Origin: an uncultured Clostridium sp.
GTDB lineage: Bacteria > Bacillota > Clostridia > Clostridiales > Clostridiaceae
Direction: 5' to 3'
Assembly (NCBI RefSeq): GCF_934754915.1
Contig: NZ_CAKVKB010000016.1
Location: 1 to 45,516, forward strand
DNA length: 45,516 nt
In this document: piece after piece, positions 7,482 through 16,728 of the stretch
Numbering within the stretch: position 1 is the first letter of the stretch
Layout: every line of letters begins with the position of its first letter
Program-made: the position numbers and the translations under genes
Notes under the pieces: model-generated
Told to the model about the DNA's origin: nothing
Databases searched by the model: none
What the model saw: the letters and a program-made list of their open reading frames with translations, nothing else

Positions 7482-9622
7482 TTAATGTTCTTCTCCTCAT
7501 TCTTCTTAATACTTTGATTACTTTCTTTACTTAAATTTTTTATCTTTTCTTTAGGATATTCTATTCGATGATGATATATTCCATTAAGAGCTGTTAAAAA
7601 ACATTTTTTTATCTTTTCTATATCCTTAATAGTAAGATTACAGTCATTTAACTGTCCACATGATAATTTATCTGTTATTATGTTATTAATCATTTCCTTA
7701 ATTTTTTCTTCATTAGGTTCTTTTATAGATCTTACAGCTGCTTCCACACTATCTGCAAGCATTATTATGCCAGCTTCTTTAGAACTTGGAATAGGCCCTG
7801 GATACGTATAGTCTTCTGCTTTTACATCATCTGGATTATCACTATTATTCTTCATTGTATAATAAAAATATTTAACCAAAGTAGTTCCATGATGTTCAGC
7901 TATTATATCCATTATAACTTTAGGCAGATTATATTTTTTTGCTAGTTCTATTCCGTCTTTAACATGAGCAATTATTATTTTAGCACTTAAATTAGGTGTC
8001 ATATGTGTGTGAGGATTATCTCCTCCCATCTGATTTTCAGCAAAGAAATAGGGTCTTTCTGTTTTTCCTATATCATGATAATATGATCCAATTCTTACAA
8101 TTACTGAATTAGCCCCAACCTCTTCTGAAGCCATTTCAGCTAAATTTGCAACAAGCATACTGTGATGATATGTTCCCGGTGCTTCCATTAAAAGTTTCTT
8201 CAATAAAGGATGATTAGGATTTGACAGTTCTAATAATTTAAGTGTTGTAACTTCATTGAAAGTACCTTCTAAAAATGGAAGTATTCCTAAAGCAAATATT
8301 CCACTTAGAATTCCACCTATAATAGTTATTGCACTTTTAATTAATACATCTTTAAGATTGCTTGATATCAATATTCCTGTTGATATAGTTATTACAGCAC
8401 CAACTACAGATATATATATTGTTGAGTACAACATATCATTTCTCTGCTGCATTTTTTTAAGCAGCGTAGCACCTAATATAGTGCTAACAACTCCAACCAT
8501 AATAACTTGAGAATCAAAACTTGTAGCTATACTTATTATCATTACATTCAAAAGGCTTATTACTATTGATATTTTATAATTAATCAGCAATGTCAAAAGC
8601 ATTGGAGCACATGCAAATGGTATCAGAAACGGAGATATCAAACCTATTGTCCTTGCAAATACAAGTGTAAAAAGATTTATCACACTTATCAATGTAATTT
8701 TCTTTGTATTTTTAAATATATCACTATAATTTTTATCTATATAATTATACTCAAGAAATAATATTACAGCTAAAAATACAGCAAGAACCAAATATATATA
8801 TATATATGTTGAAGTACTCTTTCCATCATCAAGCATCCCAAGACTAGATAATACATCCAATTCGTCTTGTGTAACAGGTACCCCTTCTTTTACAATTATT
8901 TGATTTTGTTTTATTTCAACTTTTGCAACTGTTTTTTTTGTTTGTTCTATTAATTCTTGTGTTTTTTCTTCATCATAAAAGCAGTTTGGATTTATCTGTT
9001 CTTTTATCAATTCTTCTAAAGTTGATTTAAGTCCATTGGAAACATTTAAATTTTCCATCACTGAAACTGCATTTTCTCTTGCCACGTTTAAACTAGCATC
9101 GTCATTTTCATTTATATTCTTCTCATAAGTTGAATCTATTATATCAAGAAGTTCTTTTTTTAAAGATGCCATATCTTCTTTTGAAATATTAAGGAGATCT
9201 TTATATTGATTATCATTTAATGTAATTCCATTCAATTTTTTTAATTCTAATATGTTATTATTTGCTTCTACTTCAGATGAATCCGTAGAATCTGATGTAT
9301 TTTTATTTACTATCGTATTTAATTTTTCAAAAAGAAGTATTATATTGTCCTCAGCCTGTTTTTTTACTTCAGTTTTTTGTGTATATTGTTTATCTACTTT
9401 TCCAAGAGCTTCTTCTTCTGCTCGTTTTGTAGCATTTTCATCTATCGTATCTCTAGGTGCCTTTATATCTGTTCTTGGTATATCACCAACTTTAAGACTA
9501 TACTGTTGAGGTCTTACTGCTGTTACAAGAAGCAGATATGATAATACAAATATCAATATAAACAAAAAAACTTTTCTTGGATTTTTATTTCTTTTAATAG
9601 CAATATCTTCTTTAACTTTCAT
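7478..9622 (-). CDS. pgpH: 7TM-HD phosphodiesterase PgpH (YqfF), c-di-AMP hydrolase family
   Basis: Membrane protein of 714 residues. Order: a short cytoplasmic tail and one helix near residues 17-37; a large charged extracellular 7TMR-HDED domain (about 45-265); seven transmembrane helices (about 270-470); and a cytoplasmic HD domain with the HHSMLVANLAEM and YYHDIGK metal-binding motifs. The family degrades cyclic di-AMP. I start it at the ATG at 9622, which has AAGGTG six bases ahead. The GTG nine bases further upstream lies inside that ribosome binding site. A phoH gene usually sits between yqfD and this gene; here the gap is about 30 bases. Confidence 0.93.
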   Translation of the reverse strand: MKVKEDIAIKRNKNPRKVFLFILIFVLSYLLLVTAVRPQQYSLKVGDIPRTDIKAPRDTIDENATKRAEEEALGKVDKQYTQKTEVKKQAEDNIILLFEKLNTIVNKNTSDSTDSSEVEANNNILELKKLNGITLNDNQYKDLLNISKEDMASLKKELLDIIDSTYEKNINENDDASLNVARENAVSVMENLNVSNGLKSTLEELIKEQINPNCFYDEEKTQELIEQTKKTVAKVEIKQNQIIVKEGVPVTQDELDVLSSLGMLDDGKSTSTYIYIYLVLAVFLAVILFLEYNYIDKNYSDIFKNTKKITLISVINLFTLVFARTIGLISPFLIPFACAPMLLTLLINYKISIVISLLNVMIISIATSFDSQVIMVGVVSTILGATLLKKMQQRNDMLYSTIYISVVGAVITISTGILISSNLKDVLIKSAITIIGGILSGIFALGILPFLEGTFNEVTTLKLLELSNPNHPLLKKLLMEAPGTYHHSMLVANLAEMASEEVGANSVIVRIGSYYHDIGKTERPYFFAENQMGGDNPHTHMTPNLSAKIIIAHVKDGIELAKKYNLPKVIMDIIAEHHGTTLVKYFYYTMKNNSDNPDDVKAEDYTYPGPIPSSKEAGIIMLADSVEAAVRSIKEPNEEKIKEMINNIITDKLSCGQLNDCNLTIKDIEKIKKCFLTALNGIYHHRIEYPKEKIKNLSKESNQSIKKNEEKNIK

Positions 9623-9653
9623 GTTAATCACCTTTTCATCTTAAATAAAAAAC

Positions 9654-10784
9654 TTATGATATATTTTTAGCTATATCCTGTTCAACTGTAAATATAACTC
9701 TTACTAATATTTTTCCTTCGCCTATATCTTCACTTGTAACATCTTTATTTATAATTTTTGCATCATTACTGAGACTCTTTTCTAAAGATTGTTGAAGTTT
9801 TTGTGATGAATCTTCAATAATCTCATCTTTATCCTTATTTACTTTAACAGCCTTCTTTTCAAAATATGTTACACTGTAAAATACTCCTTTGTTTTCTTCT
9901 ATTTTATCACAATACGTAAATTTGTTTATAGCTTTTTTCAAGTAAATTTTTTTTCCACCCAAACTAATATATATATCTTTCTGTTTATTGCCACTCTTTT
10001 CAAGTTTTTCTCCACTCACCTGAACTTCCATATATTTTTCATAAAATGTATTTGCAATAATTTTCCCCTTAGGTTTGGTTTCTACTTCAAATCCTTCTCT
10101 ACCTTGAACAGGATATATTAATACATCTCCTTCTTTTACAATATCCCCAGGATTTACAGCAGGATTACCAGAATATGTGTACACCCTCTGAACTTCACCA
10201 TCACATTTCGCTATTACAGAATCTATCTGCTTAATTTCAGTATCTGGCGGATTTATTTTTTCTTCTATAACAAGATGAAGAGTAGATCCTTCAATTCTTG
10301 TTCTTATCCACATTATCTGATCATTTGCAGTCTGCATCTTTCTTTCTATCTCATAAACATTTATGTCTGATTTTTTCATTCCTGGTTTTATTCCAAGATA
10401 ATAAAGTTCTCTTCTTGCTTCAAATGGAGTAAGATTTTCCTTGGTTTCTATATCAATAGCCCATATATAATTAGATAATGAATATATTACTCCCAAAAAT
10501 ATAACTATCCCCAAAGCCAGTGATATCTTCTTTCTTAATGCTATTAATTTAAATACGATACCTTCCTTACTTACTACTTTTATCTTTCCTCTATGTTTTT
10601 TTACTATTTCCTCAACAGTCCTATAATCAGAATAATCTACCTGAAACATAATAGTTGTTAAATCAAGTTTAACAACCTTGTTTATTAAAATATGCTTATT
10701 CCATATAGTATTTAATATTTTTTCACATTTTAAGGCTTTTACTTCTATGATTAATTTTCCAGATAACAATTTATTAAACATCAT
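9654..10784 (-). CDS. yqfD: Sporulation protein YqfD
   Basis: A 376-residue membrane-anchored protein. An N-terminal cytoplasmic region (about 1-85) is followed by one transmembrane helix (about 88-110, ISLALGIVIFLGVIYSLSNY) and an external domain of about 265 residues containing the FEARRELYYLGIKPG segment seen in this family. In Bacillus it is made in the mother cell under sigma-E and is needed for efficient sporulation; its biochemical role is not established. It overlaps yqfC by 4 bases (ATGA). Confidence 0.9.
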   Translation of the reverse strand: MMFNKLLSGKLIIEVKALKCEKILNTIWNKHILINKVVKLDLTTIMFQVDYSDYRTVEEIVKKHRGKIKVVSKEGIVFKLIALRKKISLALGIVIFLGVIYSLSNYIWAIDIETKENLTPFEARRELYYLGIKPGMKKSDINVYEIERKMQTANDQIMWIRTRIEGSTLHLVIEEKINPPDTEIKQIDSVIAKCDGEVQRVYTYSGNPAVNPGDIVKEGDVLIYPVQGREGFEVETKPKGKIIANTFYEKYMEVQVSGEKLEKSGNKQKDIYISLGGKKIYLKKAINKFTYCDKIEENKGVFYSVTYFEKKAVKVNKDKDEIIEDSSQKLQQSLEKSLSNDAKIINKDVTSEDIGEGKILVRVIFTVEQDIAKNIS

Positions 10785-11068
10785 ATTTTGATCTCCTCAT
10801 ATGATATTCCTTCAAATTTTCCACTTATAGTCATACTTGTATCTCCAATGAACAATATTTCAAAGTTTCTGCCTTTTATAGTAATTGTACCTATTCTTGA
10901 ATTTATCTTAACCATAGAATTTTCAAATGCTGCTATTCCTTTATGATTTTCAATTGTTATTTCCCTGTTTCCTATTATTATTATCTTAGGAAGATCCATT
11001 GCAATATCCTTTGGAAATTCTAGTTTGTTTAACAGCTTTTCTTTTCCCTTTTGAATTTTCTCCTCCAT
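10781..11068 (-). CDS. yqfC: Sporulation protein YqfC
   Basis: A small 95-residue protein with a YabP/YqfC-type beta-rich fold (PKIIIIGNREITIENHKGI, then INSRIGTITIKGRNFEILFI). I start it at the ATG at 11068, preceded at five bases by AGGAGG. A frame extending to 11095 has no such site, and 95 residues is the usual family length. It is the first gene of yqfC-yqfD-pgpH-ybeY. I could not find a convincing sigma-E promoter upstream. Confidence 0.92.
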   Translation of the reverse strand: MEEKIQKGKEKLLNKLEFPKDIAMDLPKIIIIGNREITIENHKGIAAFENSMVKINSRIGTITIKGRNFEILFIGDTSMTISGKFEGISYEEIKI

Positions 11069-11160
11069 ATTATCCTCCTGCATAAACTCACTCATTGTAA
11101 TTTATGACAGGACTTTATAATTAATGCAGATTTTTCTCAATAATTCATATGAAATGCATT

Positions 11161-11290
11161 TATAATTTTATATGATTGGTTTCAAAATACAGTATCTATA
11201 TTCATTTAACATATGCTATGTGTTGAATTGTATTTTGTATTTATGCTAATATAAAAAATCCTCAAATATGTATGTTCCAATAATAAAATT
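11161..11290 (+). repeat. Palindromic repeat module, copy 1
   Basis: AT-rich sequence sharing several blocks with 35900-36010 and, more weakly, 28111-28255: TATGATT, then TTCAA, AGTATCTATATT, TTTATGC and AATATRAAAAATC. It directly precedes a 72-bp core repeat (11303-11374). Confidence 0.5.
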
Positions 11291-11302
11291 ACACAATAAT
11301 TT

Positions 11303-11374
11303 AAGAAAACTTGAAAAGACTTCATCATTAATTGCCAATTATCTATTGTACATTGTTAATTAGAATATATATTA
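11303..11374 (+). repeat. 72-bp dispersed intergenic repeat, copy 1
   Basis: Begins with an imperfect hairpin (AAGAAAACTTGAAAAGACTTC) and ends TTGTACATTGTTAATTAG followed by ATATATATTA. Same 72-bp length and order as 25767-25838 and 28261-28332. It lies between yqfC and the yqeY terminator. Confidence 0.75.
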
Positions 11375-11389
11375 CAATACTTTAATAAA

Positions 11390-11426
11390 TAATAAAAGAA
11401 CTCAAGAAAATCTTGAGTTCTTTTAT
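11390..11426 (-). terminator. Terminator after yqeY
   Basis: Near-perfect stem AAAAGAACTCAAGA (11394-11407) paired with 11411-11424, a three-base loop, and a T-rich tail on the minus strand. The A-rich other side may allow it to work in both directions. It closes the rpsU-yqeY unit. Confidence 0.85.
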
Positions 11427-11878
11427 TATTTATTATTTAAATAGTCTTTAACAATCTGACTTACAAGTTTGCCATCAGCTCTGCCTACTACTTTAGGTTT
11501 AACAGCCGACATAACTTTTCCCATATCCTTAATGCTATTTGCACCCACTTGTTCAGCTGATTCTATTATTATTTTTCTTATCTCTTCTTCATCTAACTGT
11601 TGAGGAAGGTATTTTAACAAAATTTCTATTTCAGCATTACACTGGTCAATTAAATCTTGTCTGTTTCCTTTTTCAAACTCAACTAGAGACTCACGTCTTT
11701 GCTTAACTTCCTTAGCCAATATGCTGATGACTTCATCATCTTCTAACTTTCTATTATCAGTTTTTTCAACTAATAATATAGCAGATTTTGCAGTGCTAAT
11801 TACGTTAGCTGTAAATTTGTCTTTTGTCTTTAAAGCAGCTTTCCAATCTTCTTGTAATCTATCTTTAATACTTGACAT
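11426..11878 (-). CDS. yqeY: GatB/YqeY domain protein
   Basis: A 150-residue protein with the two helical subdomains of the YqeY family, related to the tRNA-binding tail of GatB (LQEDWKAALKTKDKFTANVI at the start; MGKVMSAVKPKVVGRADGK near the end). Its role is not firmly known; tRNA-linked amidotransfer or translation is usually suggested. I start it at the ATG at 11878, which has GAGGG eight bases upstream. The longer frame to 11896 contains that ribosome binding site. It follows rpsU by 32 bases. Confidence 0.92.
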   Translation of the reverse strand: MSSIKDRLQEDWKAALKTKDKFTANVISTAKSAILLVEKTDNRKLEDDEVISILAKEVKQRRESLVEFEKGNRQDLIDQCNAEIEILLKYLPQQLDEEEIRKIIIESAEQVGANSIKDMGKVMSAVKPKVVGRADGKLVSQIVKDYLNNK

Positions 11879-11910
11879 AATTGTACCCTCTTTCAAAGGA
11901 AATCATCGGC

Positions 11911-12087
11911 CTATTTGAATTTTCTCTTTCTTGCAGCTTCTGATTTTTTCTTTCTCTTTACGCTTGGCTTTTCATAATGTTCTCTCTTTCTTACTTCTGA
12001 GATAACACCAGCTCTAGCACATTTTCTTTTAAATCTTCTTAAAGCACTTTCAAGTGTTTCGTTTTCTCCAACTTTGATTTCTGACAT
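11911..12087 (-). CDS. rpsU: 30S ribosomal protein S21
   Basis: A short 58-residue basic protein of the small subunit that helps initiation. Translation gives MSEIKVGENETLESALKRFK and an Arg/Lys-rich tail ending EAARKRKFK, which is S21. A strong GGAGGGAGGG ribosome binding site lies ahead of the ATG at 12087. It has its own consensus promoter (12150-12179), is followed by yqeY, and the pair ends at the 11390-11426 terminator. Confidence 0.97.
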   Translation of the reverse strand: MSEIKVGENETLESALRRFKRKCARAGVISEVRKREHYEKPSVKRKKKSEAARKRKFK

Positions 12088-12149
12088 TTAATATCCCTCC
12101 CTCCGCTAGCTTAAATTAACTCAGCTATGGGCTTAATAACACATATTGT

Positions 12150-12179
12150 ATTATACAATATTTAAATAATTACTGTCAA
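12150..12179 (-). promoter_or_regulatory. Sigma-A promoter for rpsU-yqeY
   Basis: Perfect TTGACA and perfect TATAAT on the minus strand, 18 bases apart. The leader is about 55 nucleotides and holds a small TAGCT/AGCTA hairpin (12107-12127). Confidence 0.85.
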
Positions 12180-12222
12180 GAAATTACGCAAAAATATACC
12201 CATATTTCAACGAATATTTATT

Positions 12223-12567
12223 TTAGCCTGGCGGCCATTGTAAACTTCTTCCTCCAAGAACATGAAAATGTAAATGTTTTACAGTTTGACCTCCATCTTC
12301 TCCGCAGTTATTTACTATTCTGTAACCTTTTTCTGCAACGCCAAGTTCTACTACTAATTTATTAATAACTTTAAATATATGTGCTACTATGTCTGCATTA
12401 TTTTCATTTATGTCATTAACACTTTTAATATGTTCTTTTGGTATTACTAAAAAATGAACTGGAGCTTCTGGATTTATATCATTAAAAGCATAAACTTTAT
12501 CATCTTCATATATTTTTTTGCTTGGTATATCACCATTTATGATTTTACAAAAAATACAATCTTCCAT
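12223..12567 (-). CDS. HIT-family nucleotide hydrolase/transferase
   Basis: A 114-residue histidine-triad protein of the Hint/PKCI type. The zinc-like CIFCKI at residues 4-9, the FNDINPEAPVHFLVIPKEH block, and the catalytic triad His98-Leu-His100-Phe-His102 are all present. Members hydrolyse AMP-linked phosphoramidates; the physiological substrate here is unknown. The ATG at 12567 has GGGAGGTG upstream and gives the standard length, so the longer frame to 12606 is rejected. It follows mtaB after a 177-base gap. Confidence 0.93.
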   Translation of the reverse strand: MEDCIFCKIINGDIPSKKIYEDDKVYAFNDINPEAPVHFLVIPKEHIKSVNDINENNADIVAHIFKVINKLVVELGVAEKGYRIVNNCGEDGGQTVKHLHFHVLGGRSLQWPPG

Positions 12568-12744
12568 GAATTCACCTCCCTTATGTTCTATGACAATCAA
12601 AACCATTTAATAATTATCATCTAACAAAATGTGCCGAAATTTCTAATAAAATTTCAACATTTATAAACAAATCATACTAAAACATTAGTACATTATTATT
12701 TTAGTATTATCACCTTATAAATTTCAAGCTTATTGTAATATTTT

Positions 12745-14145
12745 TTATAATAATCTTCCAATTACATATTCTCCATGAGCTTCTTCTATTATGCATGGAA
12801 CTATTTTTCCTAAAATATTCTCACAACCATTGCATATTTCAACTTTTACATAATTTCGTGTATAACCTTCAAATATTCCTGGTTTATTAGGAACCTCCTG
12901 TTCCACCAAAACATCCATCTGTTTTCCTATGAGATTTTTGCTGAAATCCCCTTCATTTTTATCATTAAGTTCAATCAGAGCTTTACTTCTCTTCTCCTTA
13001 ATTGTTCCATCAAGTTGATCTGGCATAGATGCTGCTCTCGTCCCTTTTCTAGGACTAAATTTAAATACATGAGTTTTTGTTAATTTTAATCTTTTTAAAT
13101 ATTCATAAGTTTCTTTAAATTCTTCTTCTGTTTCTCCCGGAAATCCGACTATTACATCAGTTGTTATAGATGCATCCTTAAGATTTTTTCTTATTTTATA
13201 TACTGCTTCTTCATATTCTTTTGCAGTATATCTCCTATTCATTCGCTTTAATGTTGCATCACATCCACTTTGAAGAGATAAATGGAATTGAGGACATAAT
13301 TTCTTCATGTTTTTTACTTTAGATATTACTTCATCCGTAAAGAAACTTGGTTCTATGGATCCAATTCTTACTCTTTCTATTCCTTCTACTTTTTCAATTT
13401 CTTCAAGAAGAGTTATTAATGAAACATTTCCAGCTAAATCTACACCATATGATGCAGTATGAATTCCTGATAATATTATTTCCTTGAATCCATGTTCTGC
13501 AAGTTTATGAATTTCATTTATTACTTTTTCAGGATCTTTAGAACACACAGCACCTCTTGTATATGGTATAAGACAATATGCACAGAATCTGTTACATCCA
13601 TCCTGTATCTTTAAAAATGCTCTTGTTTTATCTTGATATTCTTCAATATTTAAATCTTCAAATTCTTTATTTTTAAGAACTTCACCAACAACAACCTGCT
13701 TTTTTTTCTCATCCTTGGCCTTATTTACATAGTAAACAATATCTCCTTTATTTCTTGTTCCAAGGACTACATCAACACCTTCTATTTTAGCCACTTCATC
13801 TGGTGATACTTGTGAATAGCATCCAACAGCTGCAATAATAGCATTTTCATTTATTCTTCTCGCCCTGCTTATTATCTGTCTTGATTTTTTATCACTCATA
13901 TTTGTTACTGAACATGTATTTACAACATAAACATCTGCAAAATTACTGAAATCAGTCACTTCATATCCTTCTCTTATGAACTTTTCAGCCATTGCTTCTG
14001 TTTCATAATGATTAACTCTGCATCCTAGTGTTGCAAACGCTACATACTGCTTTCCATCAGTATTTTTTCTTATTATTTTATCAGCAGTTGTTTTTATCTT
14101 TGCTTTTTCTCCTGCTGCTCTTTTTATTTTAATCGCACCAGCCAT
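12745..14145 (-). CDS. mtaB: tRNA t6A37 methylthiotransferase MtaB
   Basis: Radical-SAM enzyme that adds a methylthio group to t6A37 of tRNA. Domains: UPF0004 with Cys42 (LGCRVNHYE), NTCSVTNMSDKKSR and AVGCYSQ; the radical-SAM cluster CNRFCAYCLIPYTRG; and a C-terminal TRAM domain (about 400-466). It is 466 residues. About 33 extra basic residues precede the usual start (VAFATLGCRVN), yet the far start has a proper GGAGG site ten bases away, so the extension looks translated. It is the last gene of trmB-prmA-rsmE-mtaB, 3 bases after rsmE. Confidence 0.95.
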   Translation of the reverse strand: MAGAIKIKRAAGEKAKIKTTADKIIRKNTDGKQYVAFATLGCRVNHYETEAMAEKFIREGYEVTDFSNFADVYVVNTCSVTNMSDKKSRQIISRARRINENAIIAAVGCYSQVSPDEVAKIEGVDVVLGTRNKGDIVYYVNKAKDEKKKQVVVGEVLKNKEFEDLNIEEYQDKTRAFLKIQDGCNRFCAYCLIPYTRGAVCSKDPEKVINEIHKLAEHGFKEIILSGIHTASYGVDLAGNVSLITLLEEIEKVEGIERVRIGSIEPSFFTDEVISKVKNMKKLCPQFHLSLQSGCDATLKRMNRRYTAKEYEEAVYKIRKNLKDASITTDVIVGFPGETEEEFKETYEYLKRLKLTKTHVFKFSPRKGTRAASMPDQLDGTIKEKRSKALIELNDKNEGDFSKNLIGKQMDVLVEQEVPNKPGIFEGYTRNYVKVEICNGCENILGKIVPCIIEEAHGEYVIGRLL

Positions 14146-14148
14146 TAT

Positions 14149-14910
14149 TTAATTTCCTCCTAAATCACTTAACTCATATTGAATTAATGCAGTAGCAGTA
14201 AATCCAGCTGTTTCTGTACGTAAAATTCTTCTTCCCAATGTTACTATATAAGCACCTGCATCACTCAATTTTGTGATTTCTTCTTCTTCAAATCCGCCTT
14301 CTGGACCTATTACTATTCCTATATTATGTATATTACTCAAATCTTTGTTTTCTTCTCTCAATTTTCTCATAAGAGTCTTTATTCCAAAATTCTCTGCATT
14401 TTCATAAGGAACTAAAACAAGATCCATTTCTTTTAACTGAACCATAGCTTCATCAAAATTTATGACTTCCCTCACTTTAGGAATTATGCTTCTTTTAGAC
14501 TGCTTGCTAGCTTCCAGTGCAATCCTGTTTAATCTGTCAAGTTTTTTAAAATCACCTTTAAGCTTAACATCAACTCTTTCAGTTATTGTTGGAATAAATT
14601 CATTCACTCCTAATTCTGTTCCTTTTTGAACTATAAGATCCATCTTTTGACCCTTTGGCAGCCCTTGAAAAAGATGAATTTTCACATCACTTTCATTATT
14701 TATATTTAGTTTTTCTATTATATCTACTATAACTTCATTTTTATTTATAGAATTTATTTTTCCTAAATATTCTATTCCCTCACAATTATTGAGTATTACT
14801 TCTTCACCTTCATTAAGTCTCAATACTTTATATATGTGCTTTACATCATCACCAGTAATCACACCTTGATTTTCAGTGATATTATGAGGCTCTGTAAAAA
14901 ATTTATGCAT
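14149..14910 (-). CDS. rsmE: 16S rRNA (uracil-1498-N3) methyltransferase RsmE
   Basis: A 253-residue SPOUT-class methyltransferase of the small-subunit rRNA. An N-terminal PUA-like part (MHKFFTEPHNI to about 70) precedes the knotted AdoMet-binding domain, marked by GIVIGPEGGFEEEEI and a C-terminal LGRRILRTETA. It begins 8 bases after prmA ends, a gene that usually neighbours it in Firmicutes. Confidence 0.95.
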   Translation of the reverse strand: MHKFFTEPHNITENQGVITGDDVKHIYKVLRLNEGEEVILNNCEGIEYLGKINSINKNEVIVDIIEKLNINNESDVKIHLFQGLPKGQKMDLIVQKGTELGVNEFIPTITERVDVKLKGDFKKLDRLNRIALEASKQSKRSIIPKVREVINFDEAMVQLKEMDLVLVPYENAENFGIKTLMRKLREENKDLSNIHNIGIVIGPEGGFEEEEITKLSDAGAYIVTLGRRILRTETAGFTATALIQYELSDLGGN

Positions 14911-14918
14911 AAATCCTC

Positions 14919-15863
14919 CTATCCAATAGATTTAGCAACTATACAGTTCCATTCTCCATCTTTGTTAATTTCTATTACTTCAAAACCACATTCTTTCAAT
15001 TTGTCTGTAACCATTTCAACTCTGTCATGAATTATTCCTGAAGTTATAAATAATCCCCCTTCATTAAGAGCCTTTTTTACATCTCCAGTTAATACACATA
15101 TTATTTCTGCAATTATATTTGCAACAACTATATCTGCTTTTCCATCAACAACATCTAAAAGATTTCCTTCTAATATCTGAATATTATTTAAATCATTAAA
15201 ACCTACATTTTCTTTAGCAGAATCAACAGCAACTGGATCCAAATCAACACCCACAACATGTTTTGCTCCAAGTTTTGCTGCTGCAATTGCAAGTATTCCA
15301 GAACCACAGCCTACATCAAATACTGTTGTGTCAGGCTTAACATATTTATCTAAAGCTTGAATACACATTCTTGTTGTTTCATGAGTTCCTGTTCCAAATG
15401 CCATACCTGGATCTAATTCAACGACTAAATCATTTTCTTCTGCCTTGTAATCTTCCCATATTGGTTTTATAACAATTTTATCAGTTATTTTTACTGGTTT
15501 ATAGTATTTTTTCCAGTTATTGGCCCAGTCTTCTTCATGCATTTCTCTATAAGTTACTTCGCCTTCGCCAACTTCAATGCCCATTTTCTTTAATTCTTCA
15601 ATACCTTTTTTAACATGCTCAACTATTTCGTCAACTTTATCGTCTTGCGAAAAATAAGCCTTAACTACTGCTGCATTTCCTTTGTGTTCTAATATATTTA
15701 TATCAGCAAAATCCCAAGTTAAAGGACCTTGATCTCTTGATAATAAATCTTGTGGATCTTCAATTGCAACATTAGGGCATCCTAATCCATAAAATATTCC
15801 CGAAATTGGTTCTAACGCTTCACTTTTTGTAATTACACTAACTTCTATCCAAATACCTTCCAT
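14919..15863 (-). CDS. prmA: Ribosomal protein L11 methyltransferase PrmA
   Basis: Class I AdoMet methyltransferase that trimethylates ribosomal protein L11. It is 314 residues. The N-terminal substrate domain (about 1-100) is followed by the linker motif DPGMAFGTGTHETTRM and motif I VFDVGCGSGILAIAAAKLGA. Ribosome binding site GGAGG. In many relatives prmA directly follows dnaJ; here trmB and a terminator lie between them. Confidence 0.96.
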   Translation of the reverse strand: MEGIWIEVSVITKSEALEPISGIFYGLGCPNVAIEDPQDLLSRDQGPLTWDFADINILEHKGNAAVVKAYFSQDDKVDEIVEHVKKGIEELKKMGIEVGEGEVTYREMHEEDWANNWKKYYKPVKITDKIVIKPIWEDYKAEENDLVVELDPGMAFGTGTHETTRMCIQALDKYVKPDTTVFDVGCGSGILAIAAAKLGAKHVVGVDLDPVAVDSAKENVGFNDLNNIQILEGNLLDVVDGKADIVVANIIAEIICVLTGDVKKALNEGGLFITSGIIHDRVEMVTDKLKECGFEVIEINKDGEWNCIVAKSIG

Positions 15864-15896
15864 TTTATTAATCCTCCATTATATATTAAAATTAAT

Positions 15897-16559
15897 CTAT
15901 TTTTCCTTAACTGCAATTAAAAATTTAGTCTTTATTCCCTGTTCAGTAAACATTCTTTCATGTTCAGTTTCAACATTTCCTTTAAAATCACTATTATGTA
16001 AATCATATGTTATATATTTAATTGTAAACTTACTTTCTTTAAAATATTCAAGAGATTCTTCAAATAATTCATCATCATCTGTTTTAAAATAAATTTCTCC
16101 ACCATCTTTTAAAAATTCTCTATATTGATTTAATTGTCTCGTATGTGTAAGTCTTCTTTTTTTATGTTTTCCTTTTGGCCATGGATTACAGAAATTTATA
16201 TATATCCTATCTATAACATCTCCATCACCAAGAATTTCACTTATAAGCCCTATTTCTTGTGCCATGAGCTTAACATTATCTACTGGTCTGTCTTTTTCTT
16301 CAAAAGCCTTTTCAATATTTCTTTTTGCCAAACCCAAGACTTCATCCTTTATATCTATTGCTATGTAATTTATTTCTGGATTTTCACTGCCATGAACTGC
16401 CATGAATGTACCTTTTCCACACCCTAGCTCTAAATAAATTGGATTATTTTTATTTTTAAAAGTATCTATCCATTTTCCTTTATTTTCTTTTGGATTTATA
16501 ATAAAAAATTCACAACTTTCCAATTCAGGCCTTGCCCAAGGCTTCTTTCTCATTCTCAT
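15897..16559 (-). CDS. trmB: tRNA (guanine-46-N7) methyltransferase
   Basis: Makes m7G46 in tRNA. A 220-residue Rossmann methyltransferase with the AdoMet motif YLELGCGKGTFM, IDIKDEVL, and the family block FCNPWPKGKHKKRRLTH. I start it at the ATG at 16559 (MRMRKKPWARPELE), which matches family N-termini and has GGAG upstream. The longer frame (to 16589) starts about where transcription itself should start. First gene of the trmB-prmA-rsmE-mtaB operon. Confidence 0.94.
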   Translation of the reverse strand: MRMRKKPWARPELESCEFFIINPKENKGKWIDTFKNKNNPIYLELGCGKGTFMAVHGSENPEINYIAIDIKDEVLGLAKRNIEKAFEEKDRPVDNVKLMAQEIGLISEILGDGDVIDRIYINFCNPWPKGKHKKRRLTHTRQLNQYREFLKDGGEIYFKTDDDELFEESLEYFKESKFTIKYITYDLHNSDFKGNVETEHERMFTEQGIKTKFLIAVKEK

Positions 16560-16593
16560 TTTTTCTTCACTCCGTCTTTTAGCATTCATAATA

Positions 16594-16621
16594 ATTATAC
16601 ATATATTAATTTATATTGCAA
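16594..16621 (-). promoter_or_regulatory. Promoter for trmB operon
   Basis: TTGCAA, 16 bases, TATAAT on the minus strand. It lies between the dnaJ terminator and trmB, so the modification genes do not depend on heat-shock operon read-through. Confidence 0.6.
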
Positions 16622-16662
16622 AATAAATTATTCTAATAGCACTTATTCAGCATTTTAATTTA

Positions 16663-16707
16663 TAAAAAACTGCTTATAATTCAAATAGAATCATAAGCAG
16701 TTTTTAT
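16663..16707 (-). terminator. Terminator after dnaJ
   Basis: A 13-bp stem, AAAAACTGCTTAT (16665-16677) with 16693-16705, with a run of T on both exit sides. It ends the heat-shock operon. Confidence 0.88.
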
Positions 16708-16728
16708 ATATCTTTAAATTAATCTTAT

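Noticed and set aside
11096..11200. Sigma-E promoter for yqfC
   Set aside because: TCATATG is present but no -10 matching CATACAnT at 13-15 bases was found.
12650..12720. Terminator after mtaB
   Set aside because: Several short AT-only palindromes (for example TACTAA/TTAGTA) but no GC-bearing stem with a T run, so no call was made.
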